From positions 41,720,629 to 41,784,628 of the forward strand of contig CM037787.1 in the NCBI GenBank assembly GCA_021229015.1: 64,000 bases of DNA, written 5' to 3'. The DNA comes from Solen grandis (Eukaryota; Mollusca; Bivalvia; Adapedonta; Solenidae). Both the position numbers and the translations under genes were made by a program. Under the pieces are notes generated by a model, which worked only from the letters and a program-made list of their open reading frames with translations, made no database searches and was not told the origin of the DNA. The stretch's first letter is position 1. Every line of letters starts with the position of its first letter. This document shows positions 1 to 11,942 of this stretch, piece after piece.

Positions 1-245
1 AAAAACCTGTATCCGTGCCTGGTCAGTAGTGATCGGAATCAGTTTGAAAACAGCGAAATGAATTTTGTCATGCATCAAGATATTTTAGAATGACGCTGGA
101 CGATTGTTCTTCTTGATGAGATGTACTGGCGCATAACCTTAGATCAAAGGTTTTATTCACACTTAAATGATGAAGGTAAAATGGGTGCATTACTTCCTGA
201 AGGAAAACTTGGTTTGTAGGGAATTTCCATACCTCTTGTGTTTTT

Positions 246-476
246 CTAGCTCACCTGAACACAATGTCTAGTGGACCTCTACCAAGTTTGTTCAAATATC
301 ATGACCCTGGGGGTCAAAATTGGCCCTGTCAGGGGTCACTTGATTTTGCATAGACATATACACAAAAAACTTTAAAAATCTTCTCGTCAGAAACCACAAG
401 GCTTAGAGTTATATATTTGATACAAGATATTTGATGTGTAACATGGCCGGAAATGATCTTGCTGTATTTCTGCATG
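246..476 (+). repeat. Truncated tandem-core (Helitron-like) interspersed element
   Basis: The stretch opens with the same 5' end (AGCTCACCTGA) and continues with the same core phrases (GACCCTGGGG, GGGGTCACTTGATTT, GAAACCACAAGGC) as the long element at 17829-18950. It holds only about one core unit and no matching 3' hairpin end, so it is a short or truncated member. It sits in the TRPV intron just before the first visible exon. Confidence 0.7.
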
Positions 477-557
477 GAATATGATTTCAGTTTGAATATA
501 GTCACTATATTGGTCTAGAAAGGAACTGTTTCAATGTGTGTCCCTCTGACGCTACAG

Positions 558-665
558 GTGAGGTTTGCGCTAGAGATTCTAGTCCTGTGTGGAGCCATCT
601 CTTACTTGTTCCTGGCCATGAAGGAGATCTACCATCAGGGCTTCAACATCTTCTTCAACACTCTG
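558..665 (+). CDS. TRPV-like channel exon: S2 region
   Basis: This 108-nt exon (36 codons, phase 0 to 0) sits between a CTACAG acceptor and a GTCAGT donor. The peptide begins VRFALEILVLCGAISYLFLA and ends NIFFNTL. That is a hydrophobic helix plus a linker, matching the S2 region of TRPV channels. Alone it would be weak evidence, but it is in order, in phase and on the same strand as the S3-S5 and pore exons downstream. The N-terminal ankyrin repeats expected for TRPV proteins must lie to the left of the window. Confidence 0.75.
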
Positions 666-1292
666 GTCAGTAGCCACTCTTCATAGTTTAATACTTTTAA
701 TGTCAGGTAAAATTTTCATTTCCATTTCCTCCAGCAAATTTGTTAGCCTCTAGTTAGCTTGACTGTTTTTTTTTCAAAAAAAAAAACGTCCAGGGATTGT
801 CATCACTCTGGCGCCATCATTGATGGCGGCGTCATCGTCGGTGAAAAACTTTATCCTTGGCCATAACTTCTGTACTATTATACCTTCCTTCTGTCATCAG
901 ACTTCATATACTTGTCCACAATCACAAGGGCTACATTCTCATTAAGGGCCATAACTCTTAGGCCCAAATTTTCTCCTGCTTTATAGAACAAAAAAAAAAA
1001 AAATGGACAAGCGTTGGAATCCGCATGTGGTACTAGTGTACAGTCAACACTCAATACAGCAGTATTCAATACAATGACAAATTTGGGTTCTGGCACTCAA
1101 GTTATGTAATGGATTTATTTGTTCTTTATTTCTCTCTTTACAACAGTAAATTCGGTTTTCGGTACCAGCAGTAATTTTCAGCAAACAAATCTCTCATTTT
1201 CTACAGTAATCAATGATATTGCTCTACAAAATTTAATATCAAAAACAACAACAACAACAAAAAAATCTCACCGTCTGTCATTTTTATATCAG

Positions 1293-1444
1293 CGCGGGCT
1301 GCCAACCAAGTGCATGTTCCTGATGTCTTGTGTGTTCGTGGTGATGATGTTGCCGGGGCGAGCAGCTGCAGCGTATCAGTACGAGGATGTGATGGGAGTC
1401 CTGGCCATTCTCTTCACTGCCCCCTACTTCCTGTTCTTCTGCAG
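1293..1444 (+). CDS. TRPV-like channel exon: S3-S4
   Basis: This 152-nt exon (phase 0 in, phase 2 out) follows a TTTTTATATCAG acceptor and ends at a GTCAGT donor. It encodes RGLPTKCMFLMSC, a hydrophobic S3, a short Ala-rich turn and YQYEDVMGVLAILFTAPYF. The layout matches TRPV S3-S4, including an aromatic-rich end that reads into the next exon as [10 protein letters not shown], corresponding to the RGFQMLGPF signature of TRPV5/6. Reading frames running past the exon on either side are intron read-through. Confidence 0.85.
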
Positions 1445-2859
1445 GTCAGTCCTTCACCTTATCGTGCAGCAACACTGCATAACACTGCACTCCATTGGGC
1501 TATCCTTAAACCTTTATACCTCATACAAACACCTTTAGATACCTTGGCAAACAGAGCAGACTCAGATCAGACATCTCCTTCCAGAAGTCTTCTCTGTTTC
1601 CTCATACATTTCTAGAGTTCAGATTCTGCATGGCAAAGAAAAATCCATTGTTACATAAATTAATCCATTTAAAATTTCAGCAGATTAATATTCATCAAGT
1701 CATGATGTACATGAACATTCATGAGGGAAAGGGTTATTTTTTTTTTTAGTTTGTGGTTGCCCATACCCTTACTCTTCTCAATTTTTTATACTTCATTTAT
1801 TGGATTTTTATAGGAATCACATGCATTGTCACATCACGTTTTTCAAGAACTTTAATGTCTTTTTATATTGTTGTGTCAAGGCAGTGACTGGGATATTCAC
1901 CACTTTTAGTGAAAGTTCTATTTTTCTTCCTCTCAAGTTAATTTTCTTCTATAGATAATAGATTTTCTTTTTACTATCCTTCCCAATACTTTTTCAAACA
2001 CTTCATTGAAACAATATTCCTACAATCAAATTTTACAATGTTGAAGGTAAAAACCTCTATGCACTTTAAAAATGTCAAGGATGCAACTTTATGAACTTAA
2101 GTAAATTGCATACAAGAATTGTATTTCTTTTATCAATACAGGAAATAAAAATAATAAGAAAACATCCCATCTAAACTATCTACTGACAAAAGTATTAACA
2201 GGTAACTGCAAACAAATGTTTTAAGGCTTACCGTAATACTACCTCCTCCATTTCAGCACATAGACAAGGTATATAAATCTTACTAAATTTATCTTGGCAA
2301 ATTGTAATATACTATAGTACAAAGCATTGACCTTCAATCTATAATATTATGGCGCTGGTTGCCTGGTCCTCCAGCTGTTAGCAAAATCTTGTGCGCAGCA
2401 TGCAACACCTGCCATAGTTTTGAAAGTTTTAATTAAACAACCATAAAGTATTATACGTTTTTCCTGTCAATCCTGTACAAACCATTGCAGAATTATAGGC
2501 TCTGGAACTTGGGCAAAATAAGTCTTCTGACATTTTGAGTATAGGGAGATGAGAAAAAAAAACCCAGCCAATTGATACCTCTTCACAGGGGTCTGTAGGT
2601 GCCTAAGAGTTTATAGTCACTGACTTCCTATCCTTTAGTATCTCACTGCTGTATGTTCAAATCCCAGTCAGTTGACTTGTCTACTTCAGGTAAGGAACTG
2701 ATATAAGGGGCCAAGATAAAACCTGTCCTCTTCTTGTTAACTTAATGAATGTTTATTTTCCTTCACAGAACAAAGAGAAGGCTATATCTTGTATATAGTA
2801 ATTACATAAGTTGTCTTGTTGCATCCCATTTACAAAAAAAATTAGGTATTCTTTTTATT

Positions 2860-3003
2860 GTGTCACATGCTGTAAGCAGAGGTGACACATGGGGATCACT
2901 TTTCTGTTGTCTGTTTGTTCATCCATGTGTCTGTCCATCACACTTTTTCCGTCACGCTTCAGCAGGTGACACATGTGTTCCAGAGAACACTCTTGTATTG
3001 TTG
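2860..3003 (+). repeat. Short interspersed element with GTGTCAC ends, in TRPV intron
   Basis: It runs from GTGTCACATGCTGTAAGC to about GTTCCAGAGAACACTCTTG. A clear homologue lies on the opposite strand at 46790-46925 (shared GGGATCACTTTTC, CTTTTTCCGTCACGCTTCAG and GAACACTCTT). It may be an insertion with short inverted ends (GTGTCAC...GGTGACAC). Confidence 0.6.
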
Positions 3004-3081
3004 AGGCAAGGCCGTCGAGAAGGGGTATTCAAAATTATTAAACGGTAACTTTTACCGGATTGATTGTTTATTTTTATACAG

Positions 3082-3191
3082 AGGGTTCCGAATTGTTGGA
3101 CCATTCGTCATCATGATCTACAAGATGATAATGGGCGACCTGCGACGCTTCTTCATCATTTATCTAGTCTTTATCATTGGCTTCTCTCAAG
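3082..3191 (+). CDS. TRPV-like channel exon: S4-S5 linker and S5
   Basis: This 110-nt exon enters in phase 2 and leaves in phase 1, after a TTTATACAG acceptor. It encodes [20 protein letters not shown] followed by [16 protein letters not shown]. The GF..VGPF.IMI.KMI.GDL.RF pattern is the conserved S4-S5 linker and S5 start of TRPV channels, and it is the strongest family signature in the window. The exon ends just before the pore region, which is supplied by one of two alternative downstream exons. Confidence 0.93.
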
Positions 3192-3299
3192 GTATTTATA
3201 TTTCCTCATACTGACCATGTGTCTAGGGTATTAAACTTTTAAATAGATTTTAACTAGATTTTCATTTCTCTGTTCATGCAAGGAAGGCCCTCTCTTGTT

Positions 3300-3478
3300 A
3301 AGACTCTCACCACTGTTATTTCGAGTCCCAGTCTGGTTGCATGGAATTTCCAAGTGAAGAATTCTGTCAGGTTGGTGGTTCTACCGAGATGACACTGATG
3401 CACTTGGGGGGTCTTCTTTCACATGTGATAAACTAGACATTCCAATATGGCTGAAATACTGTCATCGGAGCTGTAAAT
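3300..3478 (+). repeat. Degraded SINE, family A
   Basis: The segment carries TTCGAGTCCCAG (a B-box remnant), GGTGGTTCTACC, GGGGTCTTCTTTCACATG and GGCTGAAATACTGTC in the same order as the full-length copy at 36691-36930. It lies in the TRPV intron between the S5 exon and pore exon A. Confidence 0.6.
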
Positions 3479-3887
3479 CAAAAACAATATACATGATTTG
3501 TGCAACTATACTTTTAACTGACAAACTTTCATTAAGATAATATAATTTCAAGGTTGATTTTTTGACAATATTTTCAATATGACAATTTCATTCTTAACTT
3601 TTCATGTTTATAAAAATGTTCCTTTTCATTTATGCATTGTTGGATGACCTATGGCTACTGATTTCACTACTCTCTATAATCACTTGTGGATTTCTTTTCT
3701 GATTAAGTAATCTGATTGGATGTTAGATTCCATTGTCGTGTGTGGTGATAACCAATCCAAATGCTCGTATTGTAATATCCTATTTACTATATCCCCTCTT
3801 CACTGATGTTCTTGCCTCCATTAGGAGAGTATCCAAAATGTAAATGTCATTTTGATAGGCTTAAATATTTTTATGTTAAATGCATCA

Positions 3888-4076
3888 GGGGTCGTATTCA
3901 TAAAGCTCCTTAGTTTTTAAGGAAAAAAATTCCTTAACTGGAATAAATCTCCTTAGGTGTTTTATATATTAGACTAAAGGAAATCCTTAATACCTAAGGG
4001 AAATCTATGTGATTTTAAGGAAAATCTTAGAGACTAAGGGAAATTTGTTCCTAAGGAGCTTTATGAATACGGCCCC
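3888..4076. mobile_element. MITE with 'CGTATTCATAAAGCTCCTTA' inverted ends
   Basis: The left end GGGGTCGTATTCATAAAGCT is mirrored by AGCTTTATGAATACGGCCCC at the right end, enclosing about 140 nt of AT-rich, repeatedly palindromic sequence (CCTTAGG/CCTAAGG). It is a short non-autonomous DNA transposon type common in marine invertebrates. Lies in the TRPV intron before pore exon A. Confidence 0.85.
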
Positions 4077-4497
4077 AGAACGTTATGTTGCTAGTTGAAA
4101 ATCTGACAGTTAATGAATGGATCGTAATGGTATGAATGGACCATGGGTGTCCGACGATGTGTTTATCATAAAAATCTTGTTCATTTGTCTGTGTTTATTA
4201 TTAGCTTTTTCCTATATGTCAAATATGTGTATTATATGTGTATTTTGTATGTGCATTAAAACCTGTGAGCAACGGCCACTCAAGGAAAACTAAAAAACTG
4301 CTGGTCTTTATCTGGAGGTGACTGTTATTCAGAGGTTAAAGGCTCTATAAGTTTAGTGCTTTGAAATCTTTTACTGGCCTTTGGTCACAGGTTGGCTAAT
4401 ATTCAGAGGGACCACTTATACAGAATTGTGTATTTTTCATGTTTGTATTTTTTATTATGTACTTATATTTAATAACATACTGGTGTTTTCTCCACAG

Positions 4498-4643
4498 CGA
4501 TGTATATTATATTTCGCGATACAACGGGAACTTCTTTTAGTGATCCAGCTGAGGCAGTTATGGGAATGTTCATGATGTCACTCGGAGAATTTGGCGATTT
4601 TTACGATTCATTTGAGGAGATTAAATATCAGGCGATTGCAATT
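4498..4643 (+). CDS. TRPV-like channel pore exon, version A
   Basis: The exon is 146 nt, phase 1 in and phase 0 out, with acceptor TTTTCTCCACAG and donor GTACGA. It encodes AMYIIFRDTTGTSF, a pore helix (AEAVMGMFMMSL), the filter region GEFGDFYDSF and EEIKYQAIAI. It occupies the pore-loop position of TRPV channels, where TRPV1 has TIGMGD. It is not vertebrate TRPV5/6-like at the filter (no TIID), and looks more like the invertebrate TRPV branch. A second exon of identical length and phase follows at 6354. Including both would break the frame, so they should be mutually exclusive. Confidence 0.9.
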
Positions 4644-6228
4644 GTACGAACACCACACAGAAATTCACACTTGCATTTTCCTTGTTTCTTTGCCAATCAG
4701 TTGTTCTTCAAGCATATGAGTGGCGGAAACATCTCTACACTTGTTTTATAATAATTGGCTTTTGACATATGAGTGAATAGATGACTTTTGAAGAAATAAT
4801 TTTGATTGGAATTATTCAGGGGTTTTTTTTGTTGAAAATTCAAAAACCAATTAATATTTTCTATGAAATCTTTATGCCAGTCTAGAAAAATGTGTACGTT
4901 TTATTTATGACACATTTTATTTACAAAATTTTGAAAAGCAACTGATTCTATTTTTGCAGACGTCACCTCCCAGTTGTTTTGATGCCAATGTTTAGGTTGA
5001 TTTTAAGTTGTAGTGGTGTTTATATTGTTGGTATGTTATAGATATTTTTTATATATTTATTTTTTTTCTTCTTCTGTTTTTTTACCAGAAAATATATTAA
5101 ATTATTGATTTTTTTTCTGCCTCAAATTCCTCTTACAATACTTAGCACTTAATAATGCTTAAAAGCTTAGAGAAACAAAGGAACATATTCCGCTATTCTT
5201 GTCTTAAATATGAAATATTTAAGTAATTAACTCTGATGACATAAATTGTTACTGTGTCAAATAACAATATTTGTTAAGAAATTAGACATTTAGGTGTTTT
5301 TAATGGAACATAAAAGAGATGAGAACAAAGTATTTAAATATTATACATAGTGTAAGTATTGTTGGTGGAATCCGATGTTTTTTGTAGTATAGACTGAAGA
5401 AAAAAATCATAAAAAGTCCTTTTTGGATGGAGAACATCACAAGGCTTGTCCTGCCCTGCATTCAGTTACCATAACGCTCGCAACTGGTATGGATTTGGTT
5501 CCCTGCTTACGTTCTATATGCTACAATAAAAAAGGGATGCAAATGCTAAACATTGGGGACTTTTAAAGATAAATGAACGCTGTGCTGGTTTCTTATCCAG
5601 TGTTTGGACTGTCTTCCATATTAAGTTATCGGGGAACTTTTCAAACAGAGCTTTTCCCTTAACTCAAAAATTTCAAATTCTTTATCGCAATTATCTTGAA
5701 GAAATTAATATGCCCAATTTCTTTAGAAACATGTTAAAAATAACATCTAAATCAAGGGCTTTGTGCAACACTGTTGTAACTGTCTCTTGATTTTTATGTA
5801 GTTCCAATAATTTTGTATCAAGCAAAAAGAAATATGCTTGTATGAGTTGGATACATTCAATCACTTCAGATTATGTTTGTAATCTTTGTTTTTGCTTTCT
5901 ATCATGATAGTTTAGTAGTTATTATACAAGTTATTGTCTTAATGGACGTAAAACTTCAGTTTTTGGTGAAATGAAGCTCTTGGACATTTCATTATAAGAA
6001 AAGCACGCATTTTTATTGTTTAAATTTTTAGAAGAATATATGTTTCCAGCATGCTTTTTTTTAATCAAGAATAAAACAGATGAATGAAAGAAATATTCAT
6101 AAAAAGAACAATACAAAAAAGAACAGCACAAAATAAACAGCAACATAAAAAATGCTGATACAAATTGTCCTGAAGCTTTTGTTTTCACATTGATTGTTGA
6201 TTATTTTTCACTGTAGATTTTACCAATG

Positions 6229-6298
6229 ACCAGACAGCGAAACTGTTCCATATTCGTCTGTTTTTAATAGTTATGCATTTAGAACAGTTTCGTGGTTG
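6229..6298 (+). promoter_or_regulatory. Intronic hairpin just upstream of pore exon B
   Basis: CGAAACTGTTC (6238-6248) and its exact reverse complement GAACAGTTTCG (6282-6292) can pair around a 33-nt loop, with partial pairing extending outward (GACCAG / GGTTGGCC). The hairpin ends about 60 nt before the exon B acceptor. The pairing is seen; a role in choosing between exons A and B is inference. Confidence 0.35.
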
Positions 6299-6353
6299 GC
6301 CTTCACCATGGTTGCCATGACAACTCACTGACTGTTGTCCTAACTTCTTTCAG

Positions 6354-6499
6354 CCATGTATTTGATATATTTGGGGATGACAGGAAGTGCTTTCGCTCAC
6401 CCAATGGAGGCCATAATGTCCATGTTCATCATGTCCCTCGGAGAGTTTGCCGATTATTATGACTCGTTTAAAGAAACAAAGTATCATGGTCTTGCCATT
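6354..6499 (+). CDS. TRPV-like channel pore exon, version B
   Basis: The exon is 146 nt, phase 1 in and phase 0 out, with acceptor CTTCTTTCAG and donor GTACGC. It encodes AMYLIYLGMTGSAF, HPMEAIMSMFIMSL, GEFADYYDSF and KETKYHGLAI. By eye 29 of 49 residues match exon A. The changes include GEFGDF to GEFADY in the filter region and D to H, E to K in the flanking turret and outer loop. Similarity to exon A stops at both splice sites, as expected for a duplicated exon. No exon for S6 (with its hydrophobic NMLIAMM-type end) was found between here and the gap at 8014. Confidence 0.9.
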
Positions 6500-6836
6500 G
6501 TACGCTATTACTTCTTATTCCCCTACCCCCTCTTGCCTACAGTGTTATGACTATTAACTGTTGATGAGTTCTTGCTGTTTAGATTAACCAGTTTTTGTTA
6601 GCTCCCTGCTCCCCAAATAATTCTTTTTAACTCAGGATTTGTTATTTGATAACAGTATCACAAGACTTTGGTTTATTAATTAAGACTCACTCTCATTTAC
6701 TTGAGACAATGCACCTGAACAAATTAGCGGACCTCTTTTATATGAAAGATAGATAGAATTGACTTACATTTAAATGTGATTCCAGGTTATTTTTTATTCA
6801 GTTAAGACAGGTTTAATTTAGACTTCAAAATATTAA

Positions 6837-6920
6837 AATGACCTCTGGAAGATTCTGCAATTGTAGGTAGAATAAAGTTGAAAAAATGACCCCTGGAAGA
6901 TTCTGCAATTGTAGGTACAT
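6837..6920 (+). repeat. Two-copy tandem repeat (~58 bp)
   Basis: The phrase CTGGAAGATTCTGCAATTGT followed by AGGTA occurs twice, each preceded by AAAATGACC. It lies about 340 nt after pore exon B. Confidence 0.7.
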
Positions 6921-7379
6921 TGTGTAAAATATATCTGAAAAAATGACAATTATACATTGTAATTGTTTTGTTAGTTGCCATCATTTCTTATGATTCTCAC
7001 AAAGGCAAAATTTAATATTTTGAAAAAGGAAAGATGAAAAAAAATATATGAAATATATATGGAAGGTTTACATCATTTAATTATGTATTTTTTTGTTGTA
7101 CACATTGAATTAATTATGTTTATTTTTGTTTCCAGTTATGTTTAATATTCCATTACGGATTATCCATGTTTGCATGCCAGAATATAAATCAGATTATAAT
7201 AATCACACATTAAGACTTCTCAGTATTATTGCCAACCACAGACAAGTTTGTTAAAGGCCCTGGCACATTGCAATTTTCCCAGTCCTGATATCAAAGCAGT
7301 CACACCAGGGATGCAGAGACTAAATGTGCTGTAGAGCTCAGAGCAGTCACACTGTGACAAGTATAAAACTTGGAAATAA

Positions 7380-7482
7380 ATGAAAACTGAATGAAATCGG
7401 AGGAAATCATATCACAGAGAGTCACAATTGTTTGTGTAACAACCCTGTGATTTAATATCCTCCGATTTCATTCAGTTTTCTT
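7380..7482. mobile_element. Near-perfect hairpin, MITE-like
   Basis: GAAAACTGAATGAAATCGGA and its reverse complement TCCGATTTCATTCAGTTTTC flank a loop of about 25 nt, with pairing continuing inward to CACAG/CTGTG. Arms are about 37 nt. Confidence 0.7.
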
Positions 7483-8013
7483 CATTCAAGAAGGCATAGG
7501 TCATAAGATGGTCACAAGTGCAGTTTAACTAGGGTTTAAGACATACAATAAATATCATATCTTAATTTCATATTTGATGTTTAAATAAAATGAAATGTAA
7601 TTTGGACAGTACAAACACAATACATACCATCAATCAGTTTGCAGGTTGTATAGTTTTATATAGATATTTAAAGGAGCTAGTCATGACTGGGGACTATTCT
7701 GAAACCTTTTCCATAGCCACTATTAATGCAAACTAAATGTGAAGATTGACTAACAATCTTCCAGGGCAACAACCATTCTGTGATAATCATGTTAGCTATG
7801 AAAATCACCAGTACACTTTTTGCAGACATGGTGATATTCTTTTTTTTCCTTCATTTTTCAAAAGAATCAGATATCATCAACAAATGAGTATCTCTATTTG
7901 AATAATTCCACTGCTCATTCTGAAACATACATGTAACAAATTGTTATTAATCATTAGTTACTGTTTAAAACTTTTCTGAAAATTTGCCATGAGTACATTT
8001 TAGAAGACTCCAT

Positions 8014-8113
8014 NNNNNNNNNNNNNNNNNNNNNNNNNNNNNNNNNNNNNNNNNNNNNNNNNNNNNNNNNNNNNNNNNNNNNNNNNNNNNNNNNNNNNNN
8101 NNNNNNNNNNNNN
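8014..8113. other. Assembly gap (100 N)
   Basis: There are exactly 100 Ns, the usual placeholder for a gap of unknown size. The missing S6 and C-terminal exons of the TRPV gene may be in or beyond this gap, or the join may be wrong. Confidence 0.99.
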
Positions 8114-10100
8114 ATATTAAGTTCTAGCCTAAGCTCAACTATCATTAGGACAGATAATATACTATTCGTGCCATTACGAACCTCGCGAAGTATTTCCAGT
8201 ATGTCCACGAAATACTGTAATATTACCGTAGTAATCGGTTTGGCGTTGGCTTATAGACAGAGAGAGAGAGAGAGAGAGAGATAGTCTGATATTACGGTTC
8301 TAGCGAGACATTACCCCTCATTAGTACGGTGTGTACCTCGACTGGTAAGTTCTGCATATTTTCCGATGACTGTCTCGGCATATAATTCACCGTTGTTTCA
8401 GCCCCAGTTCCAAACCAGTTGCAACCCCTCACACTTATCCAAATTTATACCCTGATATAACCCTATACAAATCAAGTCACGAGGCAGGGTGACTACCAAT
8501 ACCATCTGTCTAGAGGAGAGGTATACCACTCACACACACACTCATGCACTTACACGCAAATTTGACATAAGACCATTTCAAACTTACTTGTATATCGGGT
8601 GATGATGCTTCATGTAATGACACTGTTCAATCTATCGACTTACTCAGCAATCATCGGCCTTTGTAGATAGACATATTTCTAAACAATGTCACTAGAGGTG
8701 GCATATAATACTGGTTACAAAAGAAGTTATTATTATACCCGTACTTTGCCACATAAACTTGTTATATTCTTGTTTGTGGTTTAAATGCACCTGTAGTGCG
8801 TCCGCTTCTCGGCTGACAGGGCCCTGCTTGGCGTTCAGCAAGCTCAATTCTAAACCTTTTCATTGTCAATTTGGACATCAACGCGTTCTCTTTAGAGATT
8901 ATTTCTTAACAACATAAGTAATGCACGAGAAGTATACATAGAGTAATCCTAGGACCGGTGGATTTGGTGTCAGGATAATTAGATCGATATACTTTGGCAT
9001 TTTGGCAGTCTTGAAAGAAAAGATCATCTTTTGCTTCCCCCGAATTATCGATTTTTTTGTAATGAAAATCTTTCGATTTTTAATCAAACAGCATCAGTCT
9101 AATATCAGAATAAGACATCCTCATGTGAACATTCTGAATCACACTGACAAGGATTCAAAGGAGCTCAGCTACTTTAACCACTAGGCCACGGAGACGCCAA
9201 AACTTTTTTTAATTGTTTCCATTTCCACGATAATGATTTGTTTATTATTAATTTATTAATTGTATGTAATATTATAATCATTATATATTATATACACATG
9301 TAATTAATATAAACCTGAAATGTTTTCCATACAATGATTTGATAACTAGATAGTATTCCTAAATCTAAGTAAATAAAGTCGAGGCATTTTTCAGTTTCTG
9401 TTGTGATTTTCTATATAAATCATTTTTACCCAATGTAGCTTATAAGTAAACACTGAATGATTATGTTAATATTCTACAAATAAACGTCCATGCGTCAATC
9501 AAAACATGTTTATGGACAGTATAAGGAGAGGTACGAGGATAAAAGTCCCATATGGCTTGTATCCAATCAGATACCAGTAATTAGAATCGGTGTCACCGTT
9601 TAATTCACACGTGGGAATTAATTACTCATAATCGACGGTGATGTCCATAGCGTTATTGTTATTGTAATTACATGTACAGGCGGTCTCCGTGGGAGCAAAA
9701 TCAGTGTCAGAGACGTCTGGATTATTTTACTAGATTAGAAAATCACTTTGTTGGTGGCAAAGAAATCTGATTGGCTCAATTTATTCACCCCAGAGGAAAT
9801 CAAATGTTAATTACCCGTGATTCCATTGACAATTATTGCCGGGTTTGAGTTGAGATGTCTTGTTATAGAGAAATTTCCTTAACAGTGTGGCCCAGGTTTG
9901 CTAATCTTAAAACCGAGCATTGCTTCAGGCTGTCAATAAATGTTTGATTCCACTACATAAACGGGGAGGATAAGGGTTTGTAGCTAGGTCTACCGTGTAT
10001 CTTGGCAAGTCTATCCAGGATTTGTGTATGTGTGATGTATATGATTGTACTTTGAGTTCGATGGCAATGAGGTTAATGACGATGCTGTTGTTGTTGTTGT
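8114..10100. other. No gene seen; simple repeats
   Basis: The stretch holds a (GA)n run near 8257-8281, a short CA-rich tract near 8530 and AT-rich unique sequence. No splice-bounded exon with recognisable protein similarity was found on either strand. Confidence 0.5.
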
Positions 10101-10114
10101 TGTTGTTGATGCTG

Positions 10115-10312
10115 TTTGTTTGTTGGGTTTAACGTCCCTCCGACAGTATTTCAGTCATTTGGATACGATGTCTACTTGAGACTGATATAGTGCTAACACA
10201 CTGCAGTATCACGCCGTACACATGTGGCATGATACCACACCCAGTCACATTATCCTGACACCGGGCCAACCAGTCCTGCAACTACCCTTATATGCTGAGC
10301 GCCAATCAAGGG
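10115..10312 (-). repeat. SINE, family B, 3' part
   Basis: In antisense it shows GGGTTTAACGTCC, GACAGTATTTCAGTCATTTG, CTGCAGTATCACGCCGTA, CACACCCAGTCACATTATCC and ATATGCTGAGCG, in the same order as the longer copies at 40771-41086 and 42986-43266. A (GTT)n tract adjoins its tail. The tRNA-like head is missing. Confidence 0.8.
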
Positions 10313-11942
10313 AGTTTGTTGATGATAATGATTATGCTGATGATGGTAATTATATAATTTCACTTATAACGGCAAGTAAGGTTACGTTGTTGACGACGTC
10401 GGAGACACTGTACTGTTCATATTAACCACCATTTCGACTGTGTTCTGTCCGGATTCATCATGAAATAAGTAAAACAGGAACGGACGACACCGTTCACCCA
10501 GAGTGGGGTGTGTATGGCACAACTCAAGTCTTCGTTTCAATTGATACTTTTATTACATAAAAAATATGAGTAAATCAAAACAATAGGTACATTTAAGCAT
10601 CAAAACTTGGAGTGGCTTCCATCGGTAGCCAGTGCATTAGCTGACAACGTCAACCGTATGATGCTAAATGGATGCTTTACAAACCAAATTAATTACAAAG
10701 GTATAATATTCATTAATGTTGTCAAATTCAATACAAAGGCAGCTATGTTAATTTAATATTTATCTATTTTCACCAAGAGCATGGGAAACACTCGCATAAA
10801 CTCATGGGTCAGCTCGCTGAGCAAATACTCTATTGGAACTGACCCCAAGCTGGAGTGACCAAATTCACGTGTTTCCCAGCTTTTATACCTAGCGGTTTAG
10901 CGACTGATTCCCGCATTCTAGCATACCCGGTTGTTATAATGCATGAACCAGCATCAGGGTACAATAAATTTTACAATCTGATTGGTTGAAACGTTCATAA
11001 CAATATGGCTGACAAAAAGGTACCTAATTCAACTTCCGTGAATACAAATATTTTCAACTTTGACGTTTACAGAAATAAAACTGGTTCTGCAAACCAATAC
11101 GCACGTGAAATGTAAGTTGTTTATATATATTTGACCATCACTGACACAATGTTCAACTTTCTTAATAACAACGGTAAAAGTTTATAGAGTGAGAGACTGA
11201 CAAATGAATAAGAATGGTAACTCTGCTACATAAGCTTGCCCCGATATGGTTCAAACCGACAAACTTCGGCCTCCGACCCCATGTTCTCGAAATTAAAGAT
11301 AGTAATTAAGTTTGATTTTCAGACTCAATCTATACCCAATAATTTCAATGGGGGCTTGTGTATGATACTCAAATTGACCTGAGATAATACTTAACATACA
11401 TAATAAGCATGTTCGAGAAATGTATCGCGAAATGCATTTACCTGTAGAGGAATATGCTATCAATTCTGCTAAATACATAACAAATAAACCTGAATATTAG
11501 TTTAGTAAATAACTGAATCGATCCATGTAGACTGTAGACTACACATAGACTATTGATATGGAGTTTGTGGATTGTGAGCTTCTCTCATTGGGGTGGGGTG
11601 AGGTTAGATTCAGATGACGCTAAATACTAGTCCAACCCATAAACCATTATGGTGAACGTGTTGGAATGTTCATATACCCGTTTAACACTAAATAATTCAA
11701 AGCTTATAAATATGAATATTTATAAATATGAAACAACTTTTTGATAGATAAATAAATACGCACATAAATTAATGTATAAATGAATAAAACTAACGAAATT
11801 GATATGAATGAATTGAATAAATATAATTAGGAACTACTATAGGGTAATGTTAGCCTCTCAGTCAAATTACAATGCCAATTATATAGCACAGCAGTTCGCA
11901 GTGTATCATTGGAAAACAATTTATTATTTAAGGGTATGTTAT
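10313..11942. other. No gene seen
   Basis: AT-rich intergenic sequence. A short inverted pair, GGGAAACAC near 10779 and GTGTTTCCC near 10869, is the only structure noted. Confidence 0.4.

Noticed and set aside
1119..1538. A 139-codon gene starting at 1119
   Set aside because: The frame is intron read-through around the TRPV exon 1293-1444.
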